DNA from: SZAS-103 sp038234715
GTDB taxonomy: Bacteria > Pseudomonadota > Gammaproteobacteria > Xanthomonadales > Xanthomonadaceae
DNA length: 64,000 bases
Reading direction: 5' to 3'
Assembly: GCA_038234715.1 (NCBI GenBank)
Contig: JBBQTD010000005.1
Span: 1 to 64,000 of the forward strand
Shown: positions 1-7,587 of the stretch, piece after piece
Layout of the letters: every line of letters begins with the position of its first letter
Position numbering within the stretch: the stretch's first letter is position 1
Position numbers and translations under genes: made by a program
The notes under the pieces: generated by a model
Told to the model about the DNA's origin: nothing
Databases searched by the model: none
Seen by the model: the letters and a program-made list of their open reading frames with translations, nothing else

Positions 1-53
1 CCAAGGTTGGGCTGGGAGGAATGCGATGGGGTGGACGACTGCGTGGCGCTCAT
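1..53 (-). CDS. Possible 5' end of a divergent gene cut by the window edge
   Basis: On the minus strand an ATG at 53 opens a frame that stays open to the window edge (17 codons, beginning MSATQSS). The inverted repeat at 93-110 lies between it and the MarR gene, a common layout for a MarR regulator and its target. From memory of related genomes a 4-hydroxyphenylpyruvate dioxygenase gene can sit in this place, but too little sequence is present to name the product. No clear ribosome binding site is visible, so even the start is uncertain. Confidence 0.35.
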   Translation of the reverse strand, partial: MSATQSSTPSHSSQPNL

Positions 54-92
54 GGCTGGCTCGCGGCGCTTGCGGAAAGGAAGCGGATTATA

Positions 93-110
93 TAGTTTCA
101 TGTGCAACTA
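93..110. promoter_or_regulatory. Imperfect palindrome, likely MarR-family operator
   Basis: The 18-bp sequence has 5-bp perfect outer arms (TAGTT...AACTA) and 14 of 18 positions symmetric. It lies 20 bp upstream of the chosen MarR start and about 40 bp upstream of the possible divergent start at 53. Size and symmetry fit an operator for a dimeric winged-helix MarR protein. Autoregulation and control of the divergent gene are inferred. Confidence 0.5.
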
Positions 111-130
111 ATGGCAAGCGGCAACGCAAC

Positions 131-610
131 ATGAACCGCAAAAGCAATCCCGACCACGCCGTATTGCATGCCGCATTGGAGCTGGACCGCTTCGTGCCTT
201 ACCGGCTGTCGGTGCTGTCGAACCGGATCAGCCAGGACATCGCGCGCCTGTACGCCGAGCGCTTCGCGCTGAGCGTGACCGAATGGCGGGTTATCGCGGT
301 CCTCGGCCGCTATCCGGAACTGTCGGCGAACGCAGTCGCCGAGCGCACCGCCATGGACAAGGTGGCGGTCAGTCGTGCGGTCGCCAGCCTGATCCGCGAA
401 GGGCGGCTGCGACGCCGCCTGCACGGCGAGGATCGCCGGCGTTCGGTACTCGCACTGTCAGCAAAGGGTTACCGGATCTACGATGAGGTCGCGCCGCTTG
501 CATTGCAGTTCGAACGCGAACTGCTGGCCCGGCTCGGCAGAGACGAGCAACATTGGCTCACGCGGATTCTCGACCGGCTCGAAGCCGCCGAAAGCGCACA
601 GGCCCACTGA
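131..610 (+). CDS. MarR-family transcriptional regulator
   Basis: This 159-residue protein has the size and layout of MarR repressors: an N-terminal dimerisation helix, a winged helix around residues 50-110 (LSANAVAERTAMDKVAVSRA as recognition helices, then a basic wing with RLHGEDRRRS), and a C-terminal helix. An in-frame ATG at 26 exists, but the extra 35 residues are not MarR-like and would run over the palindrome at 93-110, so the ATG at 131 is preferred. No strong ribosome binding site is visible. The downstream hydroxylase follows after 3 bases, so the two are probably co-transcribed. The ligand is unknown; the tryptophan dioxygenase further on makes an aromatic compound plausible, but this is only inference. 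Confidence 0.88.
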   Translation: MNRKSNPDHAVLHAALELDRFVPYRLSVLSNRISQDIARLYAERFALSVTEWRVIAVLGRYPELSANAVAERTAMDKVAVSRAVASLIREGRLRRRLHGEDRRRSVLALSAKGYRIYDEVAPLALQFERELLARLGRDEQHWLTRILDRLEAAESAQAH

Positions 611-613
611 CCT

Positions 614-1951
614 TTGCCCGTGACCGACCTTCACCACAGCACGCAAGAATTGGTTGAACGCATGCGCAGCGCGCAGGCAGAGCGCAATTTCGACGCTGCC
701 GAGCGGCTCGCCGAGGTCATCTCGGTGCGCGAGCCTGGACACGAGGATGCCGTGGGCTTCCTGGTCGGGCGAGCCCTTTCGCGCAGCGATGTGGCGCGCG
801 CACTCAACGTCGCTCGCGGTGCGGTGATTGCGCAAGCGGGCTCGGCGCGGTTGCAGTTCCAGTTGGGTCTCGCGCAAGCCGCTGCCGGACAGTACGAAGC
901 CGCGTTGCAGGCTTTCGCGAACGCGCGCAGGTGCGATCCCACGCTGCTGGTTGCACCGCTGTGGCAGGCCGATTGCGAAACGGCGATGGGTCGGGACGAT
1001 CAGGCGCTGCGTAGCCAGTTGCGGGCACTGGACCTCGCCGAACGCAGCGGACTGCTCGCGCGCGAGTCGACGCTGGCGCGGCCTGTCCGCGAACGCATTC
1101 GGCTTGCGGTCGACGCCGTGCAGGCCGCGCGCAAGACGGCCATCGAATCGGTGCTCAAGCCAATGCGCGACGCGTTCGGCGCGGCCTCCATCACGCGCAT
1201 TGACCGCGCTCTCGCGCGTCTGTACGGCGAGCCGGCGCCGATGCCAGCCGATCCACTGCAGCAACCCAGTCTGCTGTTCATACCCGATCTACCTGACCGC
1301 GCATGGTTTGAAGGCAACGACCTGCCGTGGCTTGCCGAACTCGAAGCCGCCACCGACACCTTCCGCGAGGAGTTGCTCGGCGTACTTGCCGATGAGAGCG
1401 GCCTGACCCCGTATGTGGACATGCCCGACGCTGCTCCGGCCGCCGCGATGTGGCGCGACTTGAACCGCTCGCCCGCGTGGAGTGGGTTCCACCTGTATCG
1501 GCACGGAGAGCGCGTTGATGCGCACTGCCAGCGCTGCCCGAAAACGGTCGCCCTGCTCGAATCGCTGCCGTTGATGCGGATACCGGATCACTCGCCGGAG
1601 ATCCTGTTTTCGGTACTCAAACCGCACACGCACATTCCGCCGCACACGGGCGTCATCAACGGGCGGCTGACCGTGCACCTGCCACTGATCGTTCCGGAGA
1701 ACTGCGGTGCGCTGCGCGCCGGCGCCGGGCAACGTCCGTGGCGCGTTGGCGAATGCCTGGTGTTCGATGATTCCTTCGTGCACGAGGCGTGGAACGACAG
1801 CGACCAGACGCGCGTCGTGCTGATCCTTGATGCGTGGAACCCGCAGTTGAGCGAATTGGAGCGCGCAGCGCTATCGGCCGCGATTTCCGAACTTGGCGCC
1901 TTCAATCGGCGCCTTGGGGACACCGATGATGTCGCTCTTGCATCGCACTGA
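614..1951 (+). CDS. TPR-containing aspartyl/asparaginyl beta-hydroxylase family protein
   Basis: The protein has 445 residues. The N-terminal half (about 1-160) is helical with TPR-like repeats (AARALNVARG, YEAALQAFANARR). The C-terminal third holds the AspH/LpxO-type double-stranded beta-helix: the HTHIPPHTG...LTVHLPL segment gives the first iron-binding histidine and substrate arginine region, and FDDSFVHEAWND gives the second histidine, followed by an R residue for 2-oxoglutarate. The family hydroxylates Asp/Asn side chains or lipid A acyl chains using Fe(II), O2 and 2-oxoglutarate; the substrate here is not deducible. Start is either TTG 614 or GTG 620, 3-9 bases after the marR stop, suggesting translational coupling. 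No signal peptide is seen, so it is likely cytoplasmic. Confidence 0.85.
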   Translation: MPVTDLHHSTQELVERMRSAQAERNFDAAERLAEVISVREPGHEDAVGFLVGRALSRSDVARALNVARGAVIAQAGSARLQFQLGLAQAAAGQYEAALQAFANARRCDPTLLVAPLWQADCETAMGRDDQALRSQLRALDLAERSGLLARESTLARPVRERIRLAVDAVQAARKTAIESVLKPMRDAFGAASITRIDRALARLYGEPAPMPADPLQQPSLLFIPDLPDRAWFEGNDLPWLAELEAATDTFREELLGVLADESGLTPYVDMPDAAPAAAMWRDLNRSPAWSGFHLYRHGERVDAHCQRCPKTVALLESLPLMRIPDHSPEILFSVLKPHTHIPPHTGVINGRLTVHLPLIVPENCGALRAGAGQRPWRVGECLVFDDSFVHEAWNDSDQTRVVLILDAWNPQLSELERAALSAAISELGAFNRRLGDTDDVALASH

Positions 1952-1999
1952 CCATTCGCGAGCGCGCCCGGCGTTCGGCGCGGCAGTGCTAGCCGACAC

Positions 2000-2383
2000 T
2001 TACTCCTCGCTGGAAAAGCTGACCGACACGACGTCGTATCCGCCCAGGCTCGCTCCGCCGTCCAGGATCATCGCGAGCGAAAAATCATCTTTCGCGTCCT
2101 TGTAGACGCATTCGAAACCGCCTTCGTCGCGTGGATGGCAACCGTCGAACGCCATCGCGTGCCAATGCACGCCGAACAGCTTGTCGACCGCCTGCTTGTC
2201 GGCGACTTGCAAGGCGGCATTGCGCGAATTGGCGTGCCACGCGTCGTAGAACTGCCGGGCGATCGTCGCAGGCGGCTGCTTGCTGAGTGCAGCCAGGGCA
2301 GTACCCGTCGCTGAGAATGCAAGCACGGATGCGATGGTGCAAGTGAGGTAACGCCTCACCATGCTTCTGGGGGGTGCATTCAT
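2000..2383 (-). CDS. Small exported protein of unknown function
   Basis: About 127 residues. The N-terminus has basic residues followed by a hydrophobic stretch ending ATGTALAA, a typical Sec signal peptide, so the mature protein of about 95 residues is probably periplasmic. The mature part contains KQPPATIARQFYDAWHAN, reminiscent of SnoaL/NTF2-like small alpha-beta proteins, and two cysteines (GGFECVY, DGCHP) that could form a disulfide. I do not recognise a named family. Start at 2383 or 2362 (the latter directly before MVRRY) cannot be separated with confidence. It lies downstream of the transporter on the same strand, with a strong hairpin between them. Confidence 0.7.
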   Translation of the reverse strand: MNAPPRSMVRRYLTCTIASVLAFSATGTALAALSKQPPATIARQFYDAWHANSRNAALQVADKQAVDKLFGVHWHAMAFDGCHPRDEGGFECVYKDAKDDFSLAMILDGGASLGGYDVVSVSFSSEE

Positions 2384-2450
2384 TCGACTTTGTTTCCGCA
2401 CAGGGGAAAGGCACGCGACCCCCGCCTACGCGGGGATGACGACTGCAATC

Positions 2451-2472
2451 GCACCGTGCAAGTGCACGGTGC
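2451..2472. terminator. Perfect 10-bp hairpin between transporter and small exported protein
   Basis: GCACCGTGCA and TGCACGGTGC are perfect inverted repeats around a 2-base loop. On the minus strand it lies about 30 bases after the transporter stop codon. There is no T-run, so it may act as a 3' end protector or a Rho-assisted terminator rather than an intrinsic terminator. Confidence 0.45.
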
Positions 2473-2500
2473 GCCGATGCCAAGCCGGGCGATGCCCGAC

Positions 2501-4018
2501 TTACTTGACACCGTGCATGAGTTTGTTGATCAGTGGTGCGATCAGGAACAGGAGGATGCCGAAGCTCAAGAGCAGATAGAAACTCCACGTAAATCCGTTC
2601 AATGCGGACGCCACGGTCATGCCAGTCTCGCCGCTGATCTTGCCCGCAACCAGGCCGGCAAGGTTGTTGCCATTGGCAATGCTGAGAAACCAGCCGCCCA
2701 TCGCCAGGCCGACGAAACGCATGGGCGCGAGCTTGGTCACCATCGACAGGCCGATCGGCGACAGGCACAGCTCGCCGACCGTCTGCAAAACATACACCAC
2801 CACCAGCGGCCAGAACGGAATGAGGCCCGTGGTGTTCACGAGGCTCTTCAACGCGTACATCAGCAGCAGGAATCCGAACGCATTGGCTAGCAGGCCAAGT
2901 CCGAACTTGCGCGGAATCGACGGTTCGGAGCCCTTGCGCGCCAGCGCACCCCAAATCCAGGCCACGATTGGCGCCAGCGCGACGATCGCGATCGGATTGA
3001 CCGTCTGGAACCAGCCAACCGGAAATTCCCAGCCGCCGAACATCTTGCGGTTGACGATGTTCTCGGCAAGGAAGTTGAACGAACTACCCGCCTGCTCGAA
3101 AAACATCCAGAACAGGATGTTGAACGCGAACAGCACCAACATCGCGATGGTCATGTCGCGACGCACCGGACCTTCATGCATGCCTTCGACGAATAGCATG
3201 CCGGCAACTCCGACCAGCAGCAGACCGAGCACCCATTGCAGGCCAATCGCCCCGACCGACGACATCGCGTAGTAGATGATCGGAATGGCAATCACCGCAC
3301 CAACGACCACGGCGATCACTTCCTTGCCGCCACCACCGCGTTCGACCGGCGGACGCCCGATTTCCTTGAGCTGGCGACGACCAAACCAGAACCACACCAG
3401 GCTGATCACCATGCCGACGCCGGTCGTCGCGAACACCGCCTTGTAGTTCTGCTGCATCGGCGTATCGGTGAGCACGCTGGCGAGCCAGCCTGTGAGAAAC
3501 GGCGAGACCAGCGCACCGAGGTTGATGCCCATGTAGAAGATGGTGAAGCCGCGGTCGCGGCGATCGTCCTTCGGGCCGTACAACTGGCCGACGATGGTCG
3601 AGATGTTCGGCTTGAACAAGCCGTTGCCAACGATGATCGTCGACAGGCCCAGCAGGAAGATTTGCTGGCTCGGCATCATGATCATGAAGAAACCGATCGC
3701 CGAGATTCCCGCACCCAGCAGGATCGATCGCTGATAGCCGATGATCCGGTCGGCGACGTAGCCGCCAAAGATCGCGGTCGCGTAGACCAGCGCAAGGAAC
3801 GCGCCGTAGGTGCGATCCGCCGGCGCCTCGCCCACTTTGCTGCCATGGTAGAACTGCGCCACGATGTACAACGTCAGCGCCCAGCGCATCCCGTAGAACG
3901 CGAAGCGCTCCCAGAATTCGGTCATGAACAACATCCACAACGGCCTTGGATGGCCGAGGGCTTCGGGGAAGGCGGGTGGTTCGGGTGGGCTTGCCTGTGC
4001 GTCGATGACACCGCTCAT
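2501..4018 (-). CDS. POT-family proton-dependent oligopeptide transporter
   Basis: This 505-residue inner-membrane protein belongs to the POT/PTR2 branch of the major facilitator superfamily, which imports di- and tripeptides with protons. It carries the family's first-helix ExxER-type motif (TEFWERFAFYGMR), the loop motif GGYVADRIIGYQRS, and the PTR2 signature FTIFYMGINLGALVSPF. At least twelve hydrophobic helices are visible. The ATG at 4018 is chosen because AGGAG stands 7-8 bases upstream; an upstream extension to 4096 is polar and not conserved-looking. It stands alone, followed by the exported small protein. Substrate range is inferred from the family only. Confidence 0.93.
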   Translation of the reverse strand: MSGVIDAQASPPEPPAFPEALGHPRPLWMLFMTEFWERFAFYGMRWALTLYIVAQFYHGSKVGEAPADRTYGAFLALVYATAIFGGYVADRIIGYQRSILLGAGISAIGFFMIMMPSQQIFLLGLSTIIVGNGLFKPNISTIVGQLYGPKDDRRDRGFTIFYMGINLGALVSPFLTGWLASVLTDTPMQQNYKAVFATTGVGMVISLVWFWFGRRQLKEIGRPPVERGGGGKEVIAVVVGAVIAIPIIYYAMSSVGAIGLQWVLGLLLVGVAGMLFVEGMHEGPVRRDMTIAMLVLFAFNILFWMFFEQAGSSFNFLAENIVNRKMFGGWEFPVGWFQTVNPIAIVALAPIVAWIWGALARKGSEPSIPRKFGLGLLANAFGFLLLMYALKSLVNTTGLIPFWPLVVVYVLQTVGELCLSPIGLSMVTKLAPMRFVGLAMGGWFLSIANGNNLAGLVAGKISGETGMTVASALNGFTWSFYLLLSFGILLFLIAPLINKLMHGVK

Positions 4019-4161
4019 GCGGTCACTCCTGGAAAGGTCATGTGGAGAAAATGGACTGCCGGAACGGGTAATGACACTTGCGCGGCATGCAACCAACCGG
4101 TGACGTGTAACCGGTCGGAGCCGCCGGCGTCAAACACCATGCATGTTGCGCCGCAACATCC

Positions 4162-5031
4162 TCAGGGCATGCTGGAGTCGCTGCCGATCAACCCGCGCAC
4201 CTCGAACAGCTCGGGGAAGAATGTCAATTCCAGCGCCTGCTTGAGGAAGCCCACGCCCGACGAGCCACCGGTGCCGCGGCGGTAGCCGATGATGCGCTCG
4301 ACGGTCTTCATGTGGCGAAAGCGCCAGTGCTGGAAATTCACCTCGATGTCGACCAGCTGCTCACACAGGTCGTAGGCGTCCCAATACTCGGCAGTGTGTT
4401 CATAGATGCGCTTGAAGACCGGTAACAGCTCTGTATCGCGCACGTGCGGCTGCGACCAGTCGCGTTGCAGGCACCTTGCGGGAATCGCATGGCCGTGCCG
4501 GGCCAGCCATTGCAGGCATGCGTCGTACAACGATGGCTGCTCGAGCGCCACAAGCAATTCCTGCTGCGCGCTGGCATCGTGGTCGAATGCGGCCAGCATT
4601 CCAGCGTTTTTGTTACCGAGCAGGAACTCGACGATACGGTACTGCAGCGACTGAAATCCGGAAGCGGGGCCGAGGATGTCGCGGAATTGCAGATAGTCGC
4701 TGGGCGTAAGGGTTTCCAGCACCGACCATTGTGCGGTCAGTTGCTGCTGGATCTGCTTGATCCGCGCGAACATCTTGAAACACGGCGCAAGCTGGTCGGC
4801 CTGCAGGTGCACCAGCACCGCGCGCAATTCGTGGATCAGCAATTTCAGCCACAGCTCGGCGACCTGGTGTTGCACGATGAACAGCATCTCGTCGTGCTGG
4901 GCTGGCCTGGCATGCGGCTGTTGCGCCGACAGCAGGATATCCAGCCGCAGGTACTGCGCATAGCTGAGCTTGCCGCGCAGGTCCGTGGTGATGCCTTGCT
5001 CCAGTGCGCGCTGGTTGTCCGTGGTCGTCAT
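4162..5031 (-). CDS. kynA: Tryptophan 2,3-dioxygenase
   Basis: The enzyme opens the indole ring of L-tryptophan to N-formylkynurenine using heme and O2, the first step of the kynurenine pathway. At 289 residues it matches the bacterial family. Phe51 and His55 fall in MLFIVQHQ, exactly the numbering known for the Xanthomonas enzyme; the YLQFRD pair supplies the substrate-binding Tyr/Arg; RFRHMKTVERIIG supplies the heme-ligand histidine; GTGGSSGV is the C-terminal substrate loop. Start at 5031 is set by GGAGG 5-6 bases upstream. It diverges from the E1-alpha gene with about 130 bp between. No other kynurenine genes are in the window. Confidence 0.96.
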   Translation of the reverse strand: MTTTDNQRALEQGITTDLRGKLSYAQYLRLDILLSAQQPHARPAQHDEMLFIVQHQVAELWLKLLIHELRAVLVHLQADQLAPCFKMFARIKQIQQQLTAQWSVLETLTPSDYLQFRDILGPASGFQSLQYRIVEFLLGNKNAGMLAAFDHDASAQQELLVALEQPSLYDACLQWLARHGHAIPARCLQRDWSQPHVRDTELLPVFKRIYEHTAEYWDAYDLCEQLVDIEVNFQHWRFRHMKTVERIIGYRRGTGGSSGVGFLKQALELTFFPELFEVRGLIGSDSSMP

Positions 5032-5158
5032 GTGCCCTCCGTGCGACAATTGTACGGGCTGGCGCGCGGCTTTCGCCGCATGGCGGTCGCTTGGCGACTG
5101 CGGCGGCAACCGAATCCGGACAGCGTCACCCATTACGGTCCACTACCCGAGCCTACGC

Positions 5159-6238
5159 ATGAGCATCGCGGCAAAGTTCGAGATCGAATACATGCAGTAC
5201 ATGGATCCGACCGGCAAGCTGGTCGTCCCGCAAAAGGACCTGCCCGCGCTCGCGAGCGATGGCAGGCGGTTGCTCGAACTGTTCAAGCAGATGCTGTTCG
5301 TGCGCGTGTTCGACACCAAGGCGATCGCGCTGCAGCGCACCGGCAAGCTCGGAACGTACGCGGCGTGCCTTGGCCACGAGGCAACCCACATCGGCATCGG
5401 CGCATCGATGCAGCCCGATGACGTGTTCGCGCCAAGCTATCGCGAATACGGCGCGCAGTTCATGCGCGGGGTACTGCCGCGTGAGGTCTTGATGTACTGG
5501 GGCGGCGACGAGCGCGGCAACGACTTTGCCGGTCCGAAGAACGACTATCCGTGGTGCGTGCCGATCTCCACCCAGTGCCTGATGGCTGCCGGTGCTGCGT
5601 TGTCGTTCAAGCTGCGCAAGCGGACCAGCCTCGCGGTGGCGTGTTGCGGCGATGGCGGTTCATCGAAGACGGATTTTTACGCCGCGCTGAACTCCGCGGG
5701 CGCGTTCAAGTTGCCGCTGGTGCTGTGCGTGATCAACAACGGCTGGGCAATCTCCGTACCGCGCTCTGCGCAAACCGGCGCCGAGACGCTCGCGCAGAAA
5801 GGCATCGCCGGCGGCCTGCATTGTCTGCAGGTGGATGGCAACGACCTGATCGCCGTGCTCGAAGCGATGCGCCGGGCAACGGAGCGCGCGCGCAACGGCG
5901 AAGGCGGCAGCGTGATCGAATTCATGACCTACCGCCTGCACGACCACACCACTGCCGACGATGCGCGCCGTTACCGCGGCGAGCAGGAAGTGAAGGACGG
6001 CTGGACGCGCGAGCCGGTGTCGCGCCTGCGCACGTACCTCACCAACGCAAAACTGTGGGACGAGGCGCAGGAAAAAGCCTGGGCCGAGGAATGCGGCAAG
6101 AAGGTCGACGTCGAGATCGACGCCTACCTCAACACCAGGACGCAACCGGTGGAAGCGATGTTCGACTATCTCTACGCGGAACTGCCTGCGGATCTCGCAA
6201 CGCAACGCGCGGATGCTATGAAGTGGGAGGGTCGCTGA
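5159..6238 (+). CDS. pdhA: 2-oxoacid (pyruvate/branched-chain type) dehydrogenase E1 subunit alpha
   Basis: First gene of an E1a-E1b-(unknown)-E2 operon. The 359-residue protein has the thiamine-diphosphate motif beginning GDGGSSKTDFYAALN and ending INN about 30 residues later, the E1-alpha HEATHIGIGAS helix, and the phosphorylation-loop-like YRLHDHTTADDARRYR. E1-alpha pairs with E1-beta to decarboxylate a 2-oxoacid and acylate the lipoyl group of E2. This heterotetrameric type serves either pyruvate or branched-chain 2-oxoacids, and sequence alone does not settle which. ATG 5159 is preferred over the long upstream extension, which is antisense to the dioxygenase gene. The E1-beta start follows the stop by 1 base. 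Confidence 0.93.
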   Translation: MSIAAKFEIEYMQYMDPTGKLVVPQKDLPALASDGRRLLELFKQMLFVRVFDTKAIALQRTGKLGTYAACLGHEATHIGIGASMQPDDVFAPSYREYGAQFMRGVLPREVLMYWGGDERGNDFAGPKNDYPWCVPISTQCLMAAGAALSFKLRKRTSLAVACCGDGGSSKTDFYAALNSAGAFKLPLVLCVINNGWAISVPRSAQTGAETLAQKGIAGGLHCLQVDGNDLIAVLEAMRRATERARNGEGGSVIEFMTYRLHDHTTADDARRYRGEQEVKDGWTREPVSRLRTYLTNAKLWDEAQEKAWAEECGKKVDVEIDAYLNTRTQPVEAMFDYLYAELPADLATQRADAMKWEGR

Positions 6239-6239
6239 G

Positions 6240-7220
6240 ATGGCCGCGATCACCCTCATCGAGGCAATCACCCAAGCCCTCGCCTACGAGATGAAACACG
6301 ACGATTCCGTCGTGGTGCTCGGTGAAGACGTTGGCGTCAACGGCGGCGTGTTCCGCGCGACCGCCGGACTGCAGCAGACGTTCGGTTCCGAGCGCGTGCT
6401 CGATACGCCGCTCGACGAGACCACCATCGCCGGCCTGACCGTCGGCATGGCTTCGCAAGGCATGCGACCGATCGCCGAGGCGCAGTTCAACGGCTTCATG
6501 TATCCGATGGTGGACTTCCTGGTCTGCCATGCCGCACGCATGCGCTATCGCACCCGCGGCAGGCTCACTTGCCCGATGGTGCTGCGGGTGCCCTGGGGCG
6601 GTGGTATCCGCGCGCCGGAACACCACTCCGAAGCGAACGAAGCAATCTTCACCAACGTGCCGGGCCTGCGCGTGGTGCTGCCATCGTCGCCGCAGCGCGC
6701 GTACGGCTTGTTGCTTGCTGCGATCCGCGATCCGGATCCGGTGATCTTCATGGAGCCCAAGCGCATCTATCGGCAGTACAAGGAAGAAGTCCCCGACGAC
6801 GGCGAGGCGCTGCCGCTGGATGTGTGCTTCGTGTTGCGCGATGGCGGCGACGTGACCCTGGTGACCTGGGGTTCGCAGGTCAAGGAAACCCTTGAAGCCG
6901 CCGATGCGCTCGCCAAGGACGGCATCAGCGCCGAAGTCATCGACGTCGCCACGCTCACGCCACTGGACTTCGACACGATCAAGGAATCCGTGCAGAAAAC
7001 CGGCCGCTGCGTGATCGTGCACGAGGCGCCCCGCACGGCGGGTTTCGGCGCAGAAATCGCCGCACGCATCGCCGAGGAGTGTCTGTACGAACTGCTGGCG
7101 CCGGTCCAGCGCGTGACCGGCTACGACACCCACATTCCGCTGTTCCGCCTTGAAATGAAATACCTGCCGAGCGTCGAGAAGATCGTCGCTGCCGCCAAAC
7201 ACACGCTGGCGGCAAGCTGA
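6240..7220 (+). CDS. pdhB: 2-oxoacid dehydrogenase E1 subunit beta
   Basis: The 326-residue protein is a full-length E1-beta: VLGEDVGVNGGVFRAT near the N-terminus, the DTPLDETTIAGLTVGMA segment with the catalytic-site glutamate, the potassium/cofactor region around FNGFMYPMVDFLV, and the C-terminal transketolase domain with DVATLTPLDFDTI and HEAPRTAGFGAEIAA. It binds thiamine diphosphate together with E1-alpha. A GGGAGG ribosome binding site lies in the last codons of E1-alpha, and the ATG is one base beyond its stop, so the two are translated together in near-equal amounts. Confidence 0.95.
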   Translation: MAAITLIEAITQALAYEMKHDDSVVVLGEDVGVNGGVFRATAGLQQTFGSERVLDTPLDETTIAGLTVGMASQGMRPIAEAQFNGFMYPMVDFLVCHAARMRYRTRGRLTCPMVLRVPWGGGIRAPEHHSEANEAIFTNVPGLRVVLPSSPQRAYGLLLAAIRDPDPVIFMEPKRIYRQYKEEVPDDGEALPLDVCFVLRDGGDVTLVTWGSQVKETLEAADALAKDGISAEVIDVATLTPLDFDTIKESVQKTGRCVIVHEAPRTAGFGAEIAARIAEECLYELLAPVQRVTGYDTHIPLFRLEMKYLPSVEKIVAAAKHTLAAS

Positions 7221-7230
7221 GCCCGCGTCC

Positions 7231-7587
7231 ATGCGCGTTTACGATATCTCCCCTCCTGGCAAAGGGCTGATCGCATTCGAGGTCAACGCAGCACTGGGCA
7301 GACGCGCGGCGACGCGCATTGCCGCGAGGATCGCGGGAGTGCGCATCCTGCGGCGGCCGCGATTTCTGGCAAGGATGCGCGACGACGTGTTCTGTGAATT
7401 CAAATTGAAGGGCGAGCTGTTCAACATCTGGCAACCGGTCCGCGGCGCAGGCCGCTACTGGATAGGTTCAAGCAACGGCGCACGAACGCCAGTACTGTTG
7501 CAGGTACGCCAGGCTTTCGTCGACTACGAACATCGCGCATCCGGGTGGCTGACCATCTGGAAGCGCCAAGGCAAGGGAATCCAATGA
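7231..7587 (+). CDS. Small unknown protein between E1-beta and E2
   Basis: 118 residues, starting 10 bases after the E1-beta stop and ending in an ATGA overlap with the E2 start, so it is built into the operon and probably translationally coupled. The sequence is basic in the middle (ILRRPRFLARMRDD), then FCEFKLKGELFNIWQPVRG and RYWIGSSN, suggesting a small beta-rich soluble domain without signal peptide. I recognise no family. A role connected with the dehydrogenase complex is suggested only by position. Confidence 0.75.
   Translation: MRVYDISPPGKGLIAFEVNAALGRRAATRIAARIAGVRILRRPRFLARMRDDVFCEFKLKGELFNIWQPVRGAGRYWIGSSNGARTPVLLQVRQAFVDYEHRASGWLTIWKRQGKGIQ

Noticed and set aside
26..130. N-terminal extension of MarR from ATG 26
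   Set aside because: The extra residues are not MarR-like and would cover the palindromic operator.
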